This document shows, piece by piece, positions 10,253 to 22,699 of a stretch of DNA of 64,000 nucleotides. Source of the stretch: Cladophialophora immunda (Eukaryota > Ascomycota > Eurotiomycetes > Chaetothyriales > Herpotrichiellaceae); assembly GCF_000835495.1 (NCBI RefSeq), contig NW_015622543.1, positions 4,700,619-4,764,618 on the forward strand. Reading direction: 5' to 3'. The notes under the pieces are model-generated. The model did not search any database and had not been told where the DNA came from. It was given only the letters and a program-made list of their open reading frames with translations. Each line of letters begins with the position of its first letter. The first letter of the stretch is position 1. Both the position numbers and the translations under genes were made by a program.

Positions 10253-12987
10253 TCAAAGATGTGCCTTTGCAGGCCCAACCTCCCAATCCGCCAGGAATCG
10301 CACATTGACCTTCCTTCCTCGGAGACCCTTTACTGCCACCTCGATCTCCTGTCCTGGCAATAGATCGAACATGTTGTCTTCCCAGAGTGGTTCGGGCTCG
10401 TCCTGTTTTTCATTTCCGTCATACACAGGCTCAAGCCAACAGCCCTTGATTGGCTGGTTAGCAGTAACTGTCACTACGTCCTCAAAGTGCGTGTCACTGA
10501 TGTAGGTATTGGTGTGATCATTCTTCATGTTCTGGACGGAAACTGTCACTTTGGTGTCGACGGGCCACTGCAGGTATCGGTACGGCTCAGGCCAGTCAGT
10601 GAATCTTGCCACCACCTTTTTCGTTGATGGGTCGAGGAGGCTGGCGTCAAGAATGACCAGAGTTTCCTCAGTCCACGACGCATGCGGCTTCAGGCTCCCA
10701 AGCTCGGTATTGTGACCGGCTGACAGGGTCACCTCCGAGCTCACGCCCGTCCAGTCCAATTCAACCTCCTTTCCACCATAAAGATCGTATGCTCTTAGCT
10801 GCAGGGTACACTTAACCTCGGCTGGTGTTGTATTATGTGCGAAGAGGGCGAAGTTGGGGATATATGAATCCTTCGGCTTGTCTTCGTCTATCCAGCGAGA
10901 GCGAGGTGTGCGTTCAATGCCAACGCTGATCGGGGCAAAGTTCCGTCGAATCGTATAGAAGGCAGGTTTCGGACGGAGATAATAGTCGATGTACGCCCAG
11001 CTTGTTACTGGGTAGACATCATTCAATTGCCAGATGATGGCACCTGCGCACTCCTCTTTACCTTTGCCGCCAAATTTGCGTTTCCAGTCGCGCAACGCAT
11101 AGCCATAAGCCTCACTCTGCAAGAGTTGCGAACAGTACGCGAAATTGTCGAGCTTCATGTCATATCGGAAGTTTTCTGACAAGTATCGAGCGATACGTGT
11201 CTCCGCGCCGTGACCTTTGTTGTGACAGTCGATGGTGCGAGACTGGGGGTGACGGTCCTTCAGATCAGGCGCAAAGACGTCGACAGTACGCATGATCGGG
11301 AAACCGTGCATGCCAAACTCGGAGACGAACCGACCGGAAAGTTCTCCATATTTTTGGTAAGCGTGCTGTGGTCCGTGCCACACCGCCCACTGGTGGAGGT
11401 CGCCGAATGTGGTGTCACTGGCGTTTGTGCCCTCCTCCCCCCAAGGTGATGACGGCCAGTACTGAATCGCAGGACAGAGTCTCTCACAGAGCTTGGGGAG
11501 GACATCGAGGAAAATCTTCCGTGCAGGGAAAGTGCTATTTTCAAAGGGTCCTTCGTGGTCCTTAAAATCGTATGGCTCCCCAAAAAAGTCCTGAATCCCA
11601 AAATCCTCGTTGTCGCCACACAAGAGGGCTAGTGAGGCGCGGTTGCGCATTCGAATAGTCTGTGCTTCGGCCTCAGCTTTGACGCTGTCCAGAAATTCCT
11701 TGTGGACGGGGTAGTCGCCACAAGCAAATGCATAATCGTGCCAGACCAGCATGCCCATCTCGTCGCAGGCATCGAAGAAGTCTTCTGTCTCGTAAATGCC
11801 GCCTCCCCAAACGCGAATCATATTCAGATGGTGGTATTGGGAGAGTCGAACCCAGTCAAAGTATCTTTCACGGGTCATAGTAGGCAATAGATTGTCCCCG
11901 GGGATCCAATTGCCCCCCTGGGAGAAGATGTCGCGGCCATTGACGTTGAAGAGGAATGTCTTGCCCGGCGCATTATCGAGAGGGCGTTGAATCACTTTGA
12001 TAGTCCGGATGCCATACCGGATGGTCTTTGTATCAAGCTGGCTCGATGATCCATCCATAAGAGACACCGAAACATTGTATAAGTGCTGTGCGCCTTGACC
12101 ATTGGGCCACCAGAGCTTGGGGTCTGTTATCGTGACCGTGGCAGAACCCTTTTTCGAATCGTCCAAGGCGATTTCGAGCTCATCGGAAACTTGTGAAAGT
12201 GCTTGATCGAGAATGCTGACTTTGGCTACCTTGGCAGGTGGTCCAGCTGCTTGCACTGCAATCGTGAGCGTGGCGGTCGAATGATCCTCTGCTAGTTCTG
12301 TAGTGATGTAGACATCCTCGAGTCTCGCAGAGTACGTTTCCAGATAGATCGGCATGTAAGGTCCCGCCGTCACTAATACGGGTCCCCAATCCCAGCCCCA
12401 TTGGTACTGTATTGTCATCAGTGGAAGGATGATATTAGCGAGAAGTCCACGCGTACCTGTGCTTTCCGAATGTGGCTCCTTCTTTTGTCTCGAATTACTT
12501 GCTTTCTGGCGCCGAACTTGGTCTCCAATTCACTTCCTTTCTTCAAAGCACTCTCAAAAAGTATCGAAAGCTCATTCTCTTGTCCCTCGGGCTGGAGTTG
12601 ACTTGTCACATTCACTCGATGTGGGATAAACATGTTGTCGGATTTGAGGATCTCCTTGCCGTTCAGAAAGACATTTGCAAATGTATCCAGTCCTTCAAAC
12701 ACCAGATCAGCAATGCTGGAGTTGTCTAGACCCTTCGGTGTTGGGAAAGAGCACGAATACTCCCAGTCCATCCCCCCTACCCACTGAATCTGACGCTCAT
12801 TTTCGCCCACATTTGGGTCCGGGATGATCTTCTTTGCCAGGAGTTCCATCTGGACAACCGATGGGAAAGCAGTAACTGGAGTCCAGGTCTTGAGGTCTGG
12901 AATATCGTCTGCTTTCGATATGCCGTTCGCGTTTGCCAGGCGCCATTTCCATCCCGCGGCCAACCCATGTTGCTGCTTCGTTGCCAT
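10253..12987 (-). CDS. mndB: Beta-mannosidase, glycoside hydrolase family 2 (intracellular type B)
   Basis: Two exons, 12987-12457 and 12406-10253, are joined across a 50-bp GTACGC...CAG intron. The junction restores the conserved RKAQYQWGWDWGP and gives 894 residues. The domain order is GH2 sugar-binding jelly roll (GLDTFANVFLNGKEI), immunoglobulin-like sandwich, then the TIM barrel with IRVWGGGIYE. The catalytic acid/base is Glu444 in CGDNEDFG and the nucleophile Glu540 in SEFGMHG. There is no signal peptide (start MATKQQHGLAAGWKWRLA), which fits the cytosolic fungal mannosidase B group that hydrolyses imported manno-oligosaccharides. The length is slightly above the usual 840-850. A TATATA element lies about 350 bp upstream. 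The next gene upstream is a Zn2Cys6 regulator on the same strand, but 2.2 kb away, so a functional link is speculative. Confidence 0.94.
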
Positions 12988-15190
12988 TTTGCAATTGTCT
13001 CAAGATGAGTTGTAAGGAAGACAGGCAGAGCGCATAGTCCCCAAGATTATAAGCAGCCTTGTTATCACAGGCGAGCAATATGCAGCTATTTGTGTCAACC
13101 AACTCGAGTCCGACTCGGCGACACCAATTTCTCTGGTTTGTCCGCAATGCCGGATGCCATGTCTCCGTCTCCGCTCTGCTTGTGTTCCTGGATCCATGTC
13201 CTCCATCGATTCTCGGACGTATTATTGCGGATCTGATGTAGACGTCTTGCGGGGTAGGAGTTTTCGAGGACTTGCCGAGGGGGAAATGTCTGCCGTTACT
13301 GATAGAATGGAGAGACATCAGTTGTAAGCGGGCATATATAGTCCCGGGTCGTATCCACCCTCGACGGCAGTACATATCTCCTCCAATTAGCGAGAGAAAA
13401 CGTCGTGGCCCTGGCAGGTAAAAGCAACATCGCATGTTCGACGTCAACAACTCTTGCTCAGCACCATCGAGACCTGAAGAATCTCCCATTGAGGGTGACT
13501 TCCACCGCCTGCAATTCTGTACATTCAAGCAGACACCCGTGAGAGATCGAGATGTGGCCGCTCTGTAACCTCGGTCAGGGGAATCTTTCCCAATCAGATG
13601 TCAAGGGCGACGAGAAGCAACGTCGTGCCTGGTCAGCAATTGGTCGTCAACAAGTCTCTAGTCGAAACCAACCCATGTAGTCTGCAACAGACTCCACAAG
13701 CAAGCCCAGGGAAGTATTCAGCTGCTATGTTATGCCTCCCAGATCGTTGACACAGCATTTGCGTTTATCGATTTGATCGTCGCTTCGGGGTAGCGCTCTA
13801 CTTGAAAGATTCGCTCGGCTCTCCCAACGGGACCCCCCTTCGCCGTCCTTCCGTGACTACTGCGAGCCCTATTGGACTCGGTTGTCCGCTGCAATTGTGT
13901 CGAAGTTGAAGTTATAGTACTGCAACGGTGGATTACGAGGGCTGCGGTGTCAAGCCACTTTTCCAATGTGCGCCTTTTGGTTGGTTTCGGTATCATAATT
14001 GGGACGACTAGCTGACGAACAGCCAGAGCCCCGTCATGATCGATCACGCGATCGAACCGAACCCCGACCACTATCATCTTGCAATAAGCAGCTCCCCCTC
14101 CTTCCAAAATTCCTTGAAACAGGAACAAACGTCCTCGGGCTTCTATAATCCGTCGATATCCGCTTGGGATAAGTGCTGATGAAGCTCGGTGGTCGAAATG
14201 AAATACCAGTTTCCATTGGGGTCGGCTTCCAAGGAACATTAAAAGATGTCCGAGTTCGAAATTGGCAAGAAGATGGCTGCGAGCACGTCAAAAAACCGCT
14301 CGAGGACCCTAAACCCCAAGGGAAATGCCACTCGAGCAAACCTCCCTGATGTGAGACTCGGCGACTTGAAACCCTGCACAGTCTTCTCAACATTATCCGG
14401 GCTGCCCTCACTATACGCCACCAAGGATAGTATATTATCTTTGCGCAAGAAATATGGCCGGCTCTCCTTGGGGTCGGTGTTCGTTGGCCGCCAAGGCAGC
14501 AGCCGAAGCTGTGCCTCCCCTTGACCCATGGTCGGTGGCTAGGTTCTACGTGTTTGATCTCAAGGACCTCTGGAGACTCAGTCCGCAATTCCAGCGGGTC
14601 CGTGTGTTTAGCCTTGGCCTGGCAGCCACAGACCATTGATTGAAAGTGGCACACATTCCGCGTGATGCAGTGTTGACATTCCTTGCTGTATATTGAGCAA
14701 TCCAGTTGCAACAGACGGTAAGTGTCGATTGCAGCTGTCAGTCAATTTTGGCGGATGTCTTGATCTCCGATCACCATGCAGTAGCGAATGTAAGACGCTT
14801 TCTCAGAGGCGTCACGAGGTGCTTTCAAAGAACACTTGCAACACAGGGAACCTCGTCGGAAATGAAATGGTGATCTGACCAACAGCGGACCAAGCAACGA
14901 CACCGTGCACGACGGAAGGCTTGCGCGGAGATAAAGCTTGGTTGTGGCTTAACACAACGATATGAAGATGCACAGGATGGGCCAGGCGCCTCAAAAGATG
15001 CCCTACGGGAAAGCAAGTGTACTGGCGCGTGAGAAGTCTCGACAATGTCAGCGCAAACCTAGTCGACTATTGGTGCGCGCCAAAAGGTCGTACTTCCTCC
15101 GGTTGGAATAACAATGGCCAGCATCGAATTTCAAGTCGAATAGCATCCCATCGATCCCGGGGCGACCTCGGATCCATGCCACCATCGACA
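12988..15190. other. Long intergenic region upstream of the beta-mannosidase
   Basis: 2.2 kb. A minus-strand TATATA lies at 13335-13340, on the correct strand for the mannosidase. Minus-strand open frames at 14529-14239 and 14239-13730 encode strings without recognisable motifs (for example SGRFARVAFPLGFRVLERFF). They could be a decayed gene or chance. No supported gene. Confidence 0.4.
13335..13340 (-). promoter_or_regulatory. TATA-like element upstream of the beta-mannosidase
   Basis: TATATA, within CATATATAG on the plus strand, lies about 350 bp upstream of the mannosidase ATG. The distance is somewhat long, implying a leader of 250-300 bp if it is used. Confidence 0.3.
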
Positions 15191-17420
15191 TCAAGGATCA
15201 GGAAGAGGGTACCAGTTCAGTTCTTGATCCCCAAATGCAAGATCATAATTGAACCACTCGAGGAATGGACCCGGCGCGGTGATGTCCTGTCCGTCAAAAT
15301 TCATCAAGTCCATCGCGCCCTCGGATCTGACGTTGGCGAGAAACTCTGTGTATTGGTCAATATCAGCTGCGTGTTGAGAGTCCTGGTCATTCCACGACAC
15401 GACACCATCGCGCAGTGCCTCAATAATGCTGCCGTATCTGTCCGCTGGCCTCGTATGTGGATTCATATCTTTGAACGCACGAAGAGCACCGTCTAGGCTC
15501 TGTTTCCACTCACTGACAGCGGCGTCGCCAAATAGATTCAATTTCTTCGCCACGGCAATAGAAATCAGGGGAATCAAGCAAGCTTGGAAAAGCGCAAAGG
15601 TCGACTGCCAGACCGAAACTCTGTCGTGATGAAGGCCAGAACAGATCAAGTCGATAACCTCACTCGCAGAATTTTGGCAGAGAGATACCACTTTCCAGTC
15701 GTCGTCTGTGAATGCGTCGTGGGCCATTCCGTCGTCTGCCAACCGCAACAGATGTGGCCGAGATAACAGGACGCGTACACCCAAAAAGCGATACATCATG
15801 GTCTCTCGATTCAGTTCGAAACGTTTTGGACATGTATTCTCCGACAAGAATCGAAAATGGTGAGATTTGCTCCAGATTTCGAGTTCGTCACTGAATGCGA
15901 ATATCTCGCGGGGTGTAATGTATGACAACTGTGCCATTCGATCTCCGATTCTTTGTGCGATGATGCAAAATTCGGCTGTCACGCGGAGTGCTATGCCATG
16001 CCAATCTCTGTCCTCAGACTCATTATGTCTCTGGCGCGCACCAGCCTCCGGCCGCGCGGAAATTGAAGAGAGTGTCGTAGAGGGCCATGCAGTGTCCATT
16101 GTGAGTGGATCCCATCGTCCAACCCTAGGACGATGCAATAACAGTCCTTGCCAGGCGTTGCCGGCGATCAGACACCACCAAGTTCTCCGTCTGACCTCGG
16201 CTCGAGACAATGCCAACCCTTCTTCCTCTGGCGTCAGGCCGAGTTTCGTCGTTCTCGCCGGTTCACGATGTAGGCCAATTGCGATAGCCATCCGAAACGC
16301 GGTACCCATGACTAAGAAGGCGGTGTTTGGCGAGTTGATGTAGTACAAGTACAGAGCGCTCAAGAGAACCAGCGCCTGTAGCATTTCCAGATTTCCCGAG
16401 GTAAATATGTTGTAGCCAAGGACGTTCCGCGCGCGCTCGTGGTAGGCGAAGTGCGATTGATCGTCTCCTGCTGCAATGGAACCCAATGCTAGGACCATAC
16501 TTGAAAGCGCCTTCCAGCCGTCATCTGTGCGTTCTTGGCTCGAGAACTCATCACGAAAGCGACCCTCATCCACCATAGGAATCAGGGCGTGGATCTGTTC
16601 AAAATACGCGTCAACTGCTATCTGTTGTGCAGACGACAAGGATGAAAGCGTCGAGGATACAGGGCTGACATTTTGCGCCGCCTGAGGCGGCTCCTTGCTT
16701 GGGCCCCGAATGACAAGCTGTTTTGGTTTCTGGAAGGCCGACTTTCCAAGATCCAAGAACTTTTGCTTTGCAGGTGGGCAGGCATTGAAAAGGACATGCA
16801 GGAAAGCACCGGTGGAGGAGATGCGCGAGTAGGAGCCCGGACGCTGGTGGACGGTGAGGCCATTGACAACATCGCCAACCGGTGGCTCCGAACCTTCCTC
16901 GTTCTGAGCCTCATTCCATTCTTCTTCGGCTGCGACGTCGTTGAGTGATTGCGAGGCCTCCGCGACCTCATTGGCGACACCGCTGTCGGCAGCTGGCGAG
17001 GGTGTTTGAGGATCAACCTCATTGCTGATCAGCCGGATGACGTTCTCTCGAGAGAGACCAGGGAGGCTGTCGAAGTCAACTGCGGGTAGAAGCTGCTTGA
17101 TGATCTGGTTGCGCGCGTTCAGAGCCTCGTTCAACTGGTCTATGGTCCTATACAGCGAGCAGTCAGACGAAGCCGCAGCCGCAAGATGCCCTAACTCACT
17201 TCCAGGAGGGATTTGTCCTCCGCTGTCGCTTTCTGTAACTACACCTCGACTCCAGAGAATGCTTGCGACAGTTTTGGCAGGGTAGAGTGCCATCACACTT
17301 TATTTTCCTTCGTGTGCATTCGACGCAAGCACGATTGGTCCTTCGAGGTTCGGGGCGACTCTGCTGTCTCTGCGGGCTCTGGCCCGTTGCGGAGAAGGTG
17401 ACATCGCCCGCGCCATCCAT
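15191..17420 (-). CDS. Zn2Cys6 fungal transcription factor
   Basis: Two exons, 17420-17200 and 17147-15191, are separated by a 52-bp GTGAGT...TATAG intron. The product has 725 residues. The zinc binuclear cluster uses Cys32, 35, 42, 48, 51 and 60 (C-x2-C-x6-C-x5-C-x2-C-x8-C), preceded by an Arg-rich stretch. The intron falls just after the cluster, before a short coiled coil (TIDQLNEALNARNQIIKQLL) likely to mediate dimerisation. An acidic, disordered linker follows (about residues 110-180). Then comes the fungal_trans regulatory domain, marked by GTAFRMAIAIGLHREP and RRRTWWCLIAG. The tail is rich in Asp, Trp and Phe and may be an activation segment. Nuclear location is expected. Neighbours are a beta-mannosidase and a GMC oxidoreductase on the same strand; its targets cannot be read from the sequence. 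Confidence 0.93.
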
Positions 17421-18431
17421 GATGCATTGCCCACAGTTAATTGTTCCCTGGCAATCGATTCTGATAGCCGATGACCATCGTTTCGATGGGAAGGGGATGC
17501 GTTAGATGATATGTCGGTGTGGTCGGATACAAAGATGTTCAACTAGACTTTTGAGGTGACCACGTAGCGTCTCGACAAACTTTGTTGCTTGCCCCTGCAG
17601 CGTTGTCGTGTGTTTCTTGCCTGGAGAAAACGTCCGGGGAGAAGATCGACCAATCCAAGGCAGGTTAGGTATTGGGGGCGCGGCGGCTCAATGGATGTGC
17701 GGCAGAGTGCAGGGGGAAGACGAGGAGCGCCCCTAGGAGATGAACGAGGACGGTGCTGTGGATGGGTAGAGGCGGCATGCATGCTGAGGGAGGAGATTGG
17801 TGACATTGGTTATCGATCCTCCAAGCGAGCCTCGTGTTCCCGCGCTTGGCGCTGATGAGGCCAGTAATTGTGCCTCACCACCACTACCATCACTCCGCAC
17901 ACATACCGAATCCCGACTTCTGCCCCGGACAATGCTTACCGAGGTCGGAAGCAAACAAGGCCAGTGTCCATCCAACGGCGTCCACGGGTGGCTCGTTCAA
18001 TCACAATGACACGTCCCGACCGCGATCCTCCTTACCTGTCTGGCAAGTCGCATGCAGGAATCGCCCACACCACGGCATTGACTAGATGGACTCGGTCACA
18101 CGAGTTCCACGCTCTTGAACGCATAGGCTGGCCATCGAAATGTCCAAACCACGCCACAACCGTGCAGTCATCCTACGTTGAAGCTGAAAAAGATGGTAGG
18201 AAGAGGTGTCCGAGTATACTGCGATTGTGGCGGATGTGTTAGCTCAGTCCAGCCAGGATACAGCTCTTCCTCCCTTTCCACAAAGCGTTGAATGGAGAAA
18301 CATCCATCGCAGAGCAAAGAACAGGCAATCCACACTCGGTGTACTACCTCTCGCTATTTACCCTCGCGATACGCGGTCTGGGATTGTTCCAACGAGGCAA
18401 TTACTCGACACAAAGTCTTCAAATGGTTGGT
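17421..18431. other. Intergenic region between regulator and GMC oxidoreductase
   Basis: About 1 kb. It holds the promoter of the minus-strand regulator on its left side and the 3' UTR of the GMC gene on its right. No gene or strong motif seen. Confidence 0.4.
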
Positions 18432-20404
18432 CTAAACGTTTGTTTCGGACGCCTCGATAAGCATCTCTGCGGCCTTCTCCCCAATTGCATAAGCCGGCAT
18501 CTGCGTGTGGCCGCCGTTCAGACTCGGCATGATGCTGCAGTCCGCGACCATCAACCCCTTGACGCCCCTGACCCGCAGCTTCTCATCCACTACCGCCATC
18601 GCATCGCCGTCCTTCCCCATTCGACACGTGCCCGCCGGGTGGTGTGCCGTCGCGCTGTACTGGCGCACATACGGCTCCCAGTCCTCCCTGGTCGTTTCGG
18701 ATCCGAGCGCCGCGTACTTGGGACCCGCCATCCACACGCCTGGGGCGACGATGCCCTTGGTGCCGGAGCCGGATGTCACGATCGAGTGAGCGAAGCGCAC
18801 GCCTTCGGTTAACATAAGCAGATCGAGCGGGTCAGACAGGTAGCGGGGGTCGATGACGGGCTTGTCGTGCGGGTTCGTGGAGCGTAGGGCAACTGTGCCG
18901 CGGCTTTGCTGGCTAAACAGCAGCGTCATCATCTCGAAGCCATGCTTTCCCTCCAACGGGATTGGGTAGCCGTGGACGTGGCCCGAATACAGCTCGGTGT
19001 GCATGTATTCGACGTGGGCTTGCTGTGGGGTAAGGTTGGCAGCGTCTCGTGTCGTCCCAGGCGATGCGGCCGACCGCTCCCGCCACAGGACGGACGAGTT
19101 CAACCCGTCGCCGAGTCGGGCCAACGCGAAAACACCGAAAGGGAATGTGGAAAAGAAGCCGGATCGAGAACTCTGGTAAGTCGACAGGGAGTTTGCGAGG
19201 CCATTGGCGTGGTGGATGAATCGGTCGTTAGTGAGGTTCGGCTGCGTGACCTCGTACGGCACGAAGACGACCTTGAGAGCATTAGAGGGGGCTTATTCCG
19301 CAAGAAGGGGATTTACGGCTTGCCAGGTGGTCTTGGAAGTTTTTGCCCACGCCGGGAGAGTCGACTTTACAGTCGATGCCGAATTGCGCGAGCTCTTCTT
19401 TGGGCCCGATGCCCGAGCGTAGCAGAATGGTCGGCGAGCAGTACGCACCTGTCGACCACGTTAGGACAGCACTGAGACTAAGGGCGCTGGGTGAAATGCC
19501 TACCTGCAGATAGTATGACCTGCTTGCCAGCCTTCAGCACTCTCCTCTTCCCGGAACCGTCGACGACCTCAACGCCCGTCGCCACCACCTTGCCTCCAAC
19601 GCTCTCAAGGATGATTTTGTCGACGACGGTATTCACCACGATATCCACCCGATCCTCGTGACCCTTCAGGTAGTCCGTGCTAAAAGTCCTCACGCCGTCA
19701 TGCACCGTCCGAGGGACATGTCCGCAGGCATGTGCCGCCTCGCCCGTGGTGAACATGTCGTCGACCAGAGGCAAGCCCCTGTCCCGCAGGGACTCCAAGA
19801 CGTGGTTCGAGATCGGCGCCGTGTCGTGTGGTTCGACGTGCAGGGGCCCGTTCGTGCCGTGGGACCCGTCCGCAGCCTTGAACCAGGCTTTGCCGTGAAA
19901 CGTCTCGGCCTTTTGCATGTACCGGAACATGTCGTCGCCAGTCCAGCCCTCGAGCTCCCAGTCGTCGTAGTCGGCCTTGCACCCGCGGATGCACAGCGTG
20001 CCGTTGAAGCCGCTGCTGCCGCCCAGGAACTTGCCACGGTTGAGCTGCAGCACGCGCTGGTCGAGGTGTTCCTGCGGTACCGTCTCGAGCGCCCAGTCCA
20101 GCTCGCCGCCCATGGCCTGGAAGAGGCCGCCGACCATGGTGATGAGCGGGTGGCCTGTCGAGTCCGGCCCGGCCTCGATGACCAGGATCGAGACGTCGGA
20201 GGTGGCGCTGGGGAAGGCCTCAGCCAGCCGCCCGGCGATCACACAGCCAGAAGTGCCGCCTCCGCTGACGGGGAGTTAGAAAGCATTAGTGGGGCGCAGA
20301 AGGGTTGAAGGAAGCGGGTAGCGGACGGGAAAAATCAATCACACCCACCAGATGATATAGGTGTATTCCTCACTGGCATTCTCAACGGTCCGGACAGGAG
20401 ACAT
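18432..20404 (-). CDS. GMC-family FAD oxidoreductase (choline dehydrogenase/alcohol oxidase-like)
   Basis: The four exons are 20404-20349, 20264-19504, 19448-19324 and 19271-18432 (593 residues). Introns 1 and 2 are GT-AG. Intron 3 (19323-19272) needs a GC donor (GCAAGC) to keep frame and restore GKNFQDHLVVFVPYEV. The FAD Rossmann motif GGGTSG is at 20-25, completed only after splicing exon 1 (MSPVRTVENASEEY) to exon 2. GMC signature 1 is RGKFLGGSSGFNGTLCIRG and signature 2 is AGAYCSPTILLRSGIGP. The C-terminal catalytic region has AHHPAGTCRMG and LNGGHTQMPAYAIGEKAAEM, with the active-site His pair. No signal peptide, so it is probably cytosolic or peroxisomal, although no SKL tail is present. 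The family oxidises primary or secondary alcohols with FAD; substrate unknown. Confidence 0.92.
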
Positions 20405-21111
20405 CTTGGATGCTGTTGTCGGGCCTGGTCCTGGCGGGGCGATCAATCACTCTACCCCTCGACGGACTCCCAAGCTAAAGCAGCAGACGTGGCAGATGCT
20501 TGATAAGACGCTTAACAAGTCAAGAGTGAGAGACGGTTGTTGCAACCCTAGAGTCTATTGCTCTTCGGACGGTCAATCCAAGGGTGGCCTCTAGAGCTGC
20601 TGAGTCGATATCAATATAATGACTGCGAGGCAAGAAAGAGCACGGCCTTTATCAAGAGGGGACCGAGGTCGGGGCGAGAGACACTAATCCGCCTTGAGAA
20701 AGACACATGCGAGAAAATCAGCTGTTCCTCTCAATGTCTTTATCGTCATACTCGGGTCTGGATCACCTTCTCATCTGTTCATTTCTATGTCGTCTCCGCA
20801 TGCTAGATCAACCAGTCGAAACTTTATGTCGCTTCAAAGCATTCGAAGTGGTCAAATACGAATGATGCTCACCAACGCCACGAGCACGTCTCGGGCCGCC
20901 CCGAGCTTCGCTGTCCGGATGATTTCTTGACTTGCGCCAGAAACACACATCGCCTGGGGCCTTGTGGAAACCCAAGATAACGATAACATCAATCTCTTCG
21001 AGCCGACAAGGGGCGCGAGATCACTATGGGTCGAGTTCTCCAGAAGATCATACATATGCTGACATCTAGGGGGAGATGTGTCTAATACATGCTCTAAGGC
21101 CCGTACATGCA
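20405..21111. other. Intergenic region between GMC oxidoreductase and phytase
   Basis: About 700 bp holding the GMC promoter (minus strand, left end) and the phytase 3' UTR. No additional gene is supported. Confidence 0.4.
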
Positions 21112-22699
21112 TCAGACAAAGCATTGCTCCCAGGATCCTCCCATCTTTGCGAATCCCAGACTGGTCAGAAATTTGCCCAGCGAGCAGCGACCAAGGGCGT
21201 CACCCCCGCAAGCAGAGAGGGGCTGCACACGATCGTTCACAATCACACGAACCAGCTCGTCCGTGTTTCCCTGGCACTGCATTTTCTCGATGTACGCCCT
21301 GGCAGCAAACGGAACGGTCCATGCTGCGCTGTAACCTTCTGCCGCACTGGCCTCCACGACCGTCCTGTTGGGCAATAGTAACGTGTCATTATACAGCCCT
21401 AGAGCCGAAAAGATGGCTGTCATATCGTTATCGTGGCTGAAATCCGCATAAAGCTTCCGGCCCGGAGGGAACGTGGCTGGATTGTCGTCCAGGGTATGGT
21501 TTGTAGACGTGTGGTCTTCGACAGAGGTGTTTGTCAGCCGTGCAATGAGCTCGTTGACGAATCCCACCCCCTGTGTCGGGCCCAAGGGATTGCCGTAAGA
21601 ATATCCGTAGTATTTGCCCAATGTCTGATAGTAGCCGTAACTGTGCCATTCGCTTTCGGTGAAGAGGGCACAGAATGGTGAAATGGTGCCGTCATCGTTG
21701 GCAACGGTGTTGAAGGGGCACAGGTCCATAATGTCCACTGTTTGGTCGATGCTGAGATTGGCGCCGGGCATGCCAGCGTTGAGCCGAGCCTGGATTGAAG
21801 GAACGAAGATCTTGGCCCAGGCCTTTTGAGCGTCGTCAGCAACCTTGCTAGCTGTGCCGTTCTCGAATTCGGTGCAGAGGGCATGGTTCAGCGTGTTGTT
21901 GAAACCATCACCTTCATACTGCAGGATCACAGGATATGGATAGCCTGAGTCGACATCCGCAGACTCATCGGCTAGTCTCGCCGCATGGAAGCCCTGTGTC
22001 CAATTAAGAGCCGACTCCACCACTCGATTCTCGCTCGATGAACGGACGAAGGGTTCGAGGGATTTTGCAAGTGCACGATACCGATCATAGAACTTAGTGC
22101 CCGAGTTGACCATCTGCTCCTGGCCGAAAGTCGTCAATTGGTCCGCGCCGAGGGTATAGGAATAGTTGGCGATAAAGGCGTATGGTCCTGTGAAGTTTTT
22201 CACGTTGGCCTGCACCTGTCTGATGGTGTCGTTGTATGTCTTGGTCTTTGACGCGGTTGGATCTCGGGCCCCATGGCGGGACAAGATCTGAACGAACGTG
22301 ACTTCGCAGTCATTGGGGATTCCTGCCGAGATATCGGAAGGCACAGTGAAGTAGGGTGAGTACTGGCCCCAATAGTGAGAAATCGCCGGTTGACATTGAA
22401 AACCCGCCGCGACAGTGTCGCATGAATCTGACACCGGAGCCGACGAGCTTCCGACTTGCACCCCGCTTTTGTTGTGAGATGAGCATCTGGGTAGGCAGAT
22501 GGACTGTGTTTGGGGAATTGGCAACTTACCTCCAGCCTAGCAATACAACAACGGTGGCCAGCGGTGCCAGGATCATCATGGCGAAGATGGGTCCTCGAAG
22601 AATCCTTCGAGATGAGTGTCGTCGACGAAAGCCATTGTGGCGGAGGACGGAGAGGTCATATACCTCCTTCTCAGAGCCGATGCGAGGGAGATCTTCCAT
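21112..22699 (-). CDS. Histidine acid phosphatase / 3-phytase with N-terminal membrane anchor
   Basis: Two exons, 22699-22530 and 22486-21112, flank a 43-bp GTAAGT...CCCAG intron; 514 residues. The catalytic core is complete. LSRHGARDP contains His128, which forms the phospho-histidine intermediate, and FSHDND contains His408-Asp409, the proton donor. Cysteines and many N-x-S/T sites are typical of secreted fungal phytases (PF00328), which release phosphate from inositol hexakisphosphate. The N-terminus is unusual. Exon 1 encodes about 38 polar, Arg-rich residues (GFRRRHSSRRILRG) and then a hydrophobic helix near residues 39-56 (FAMMILAPLATVVVLLGW). That pattern is a type II signal anchor rather than a cleaved signal peptide, so the enzyme may be tethered at the plasma membrane or in the secretory pathway with its catalytic domain outside. 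The start is the first ATG in exon 1. Confidence 0.92.

Noticed and set aside
12797..13528. 243-residue minus-strand frame overlapping the 5' end of the beta-mannosidase
   Set aside because: It is a shadow of the mannosidase exon in another frame plus promoter sequence.
14034..14711. Minus-strand open frames (225, 96 and 169 residues) between the beta-mannosidase and the regulator
   Set aside because: Overlapping frames with no recognisable pattern and no convincing splice structure; kept only as a note on the intergenic region.
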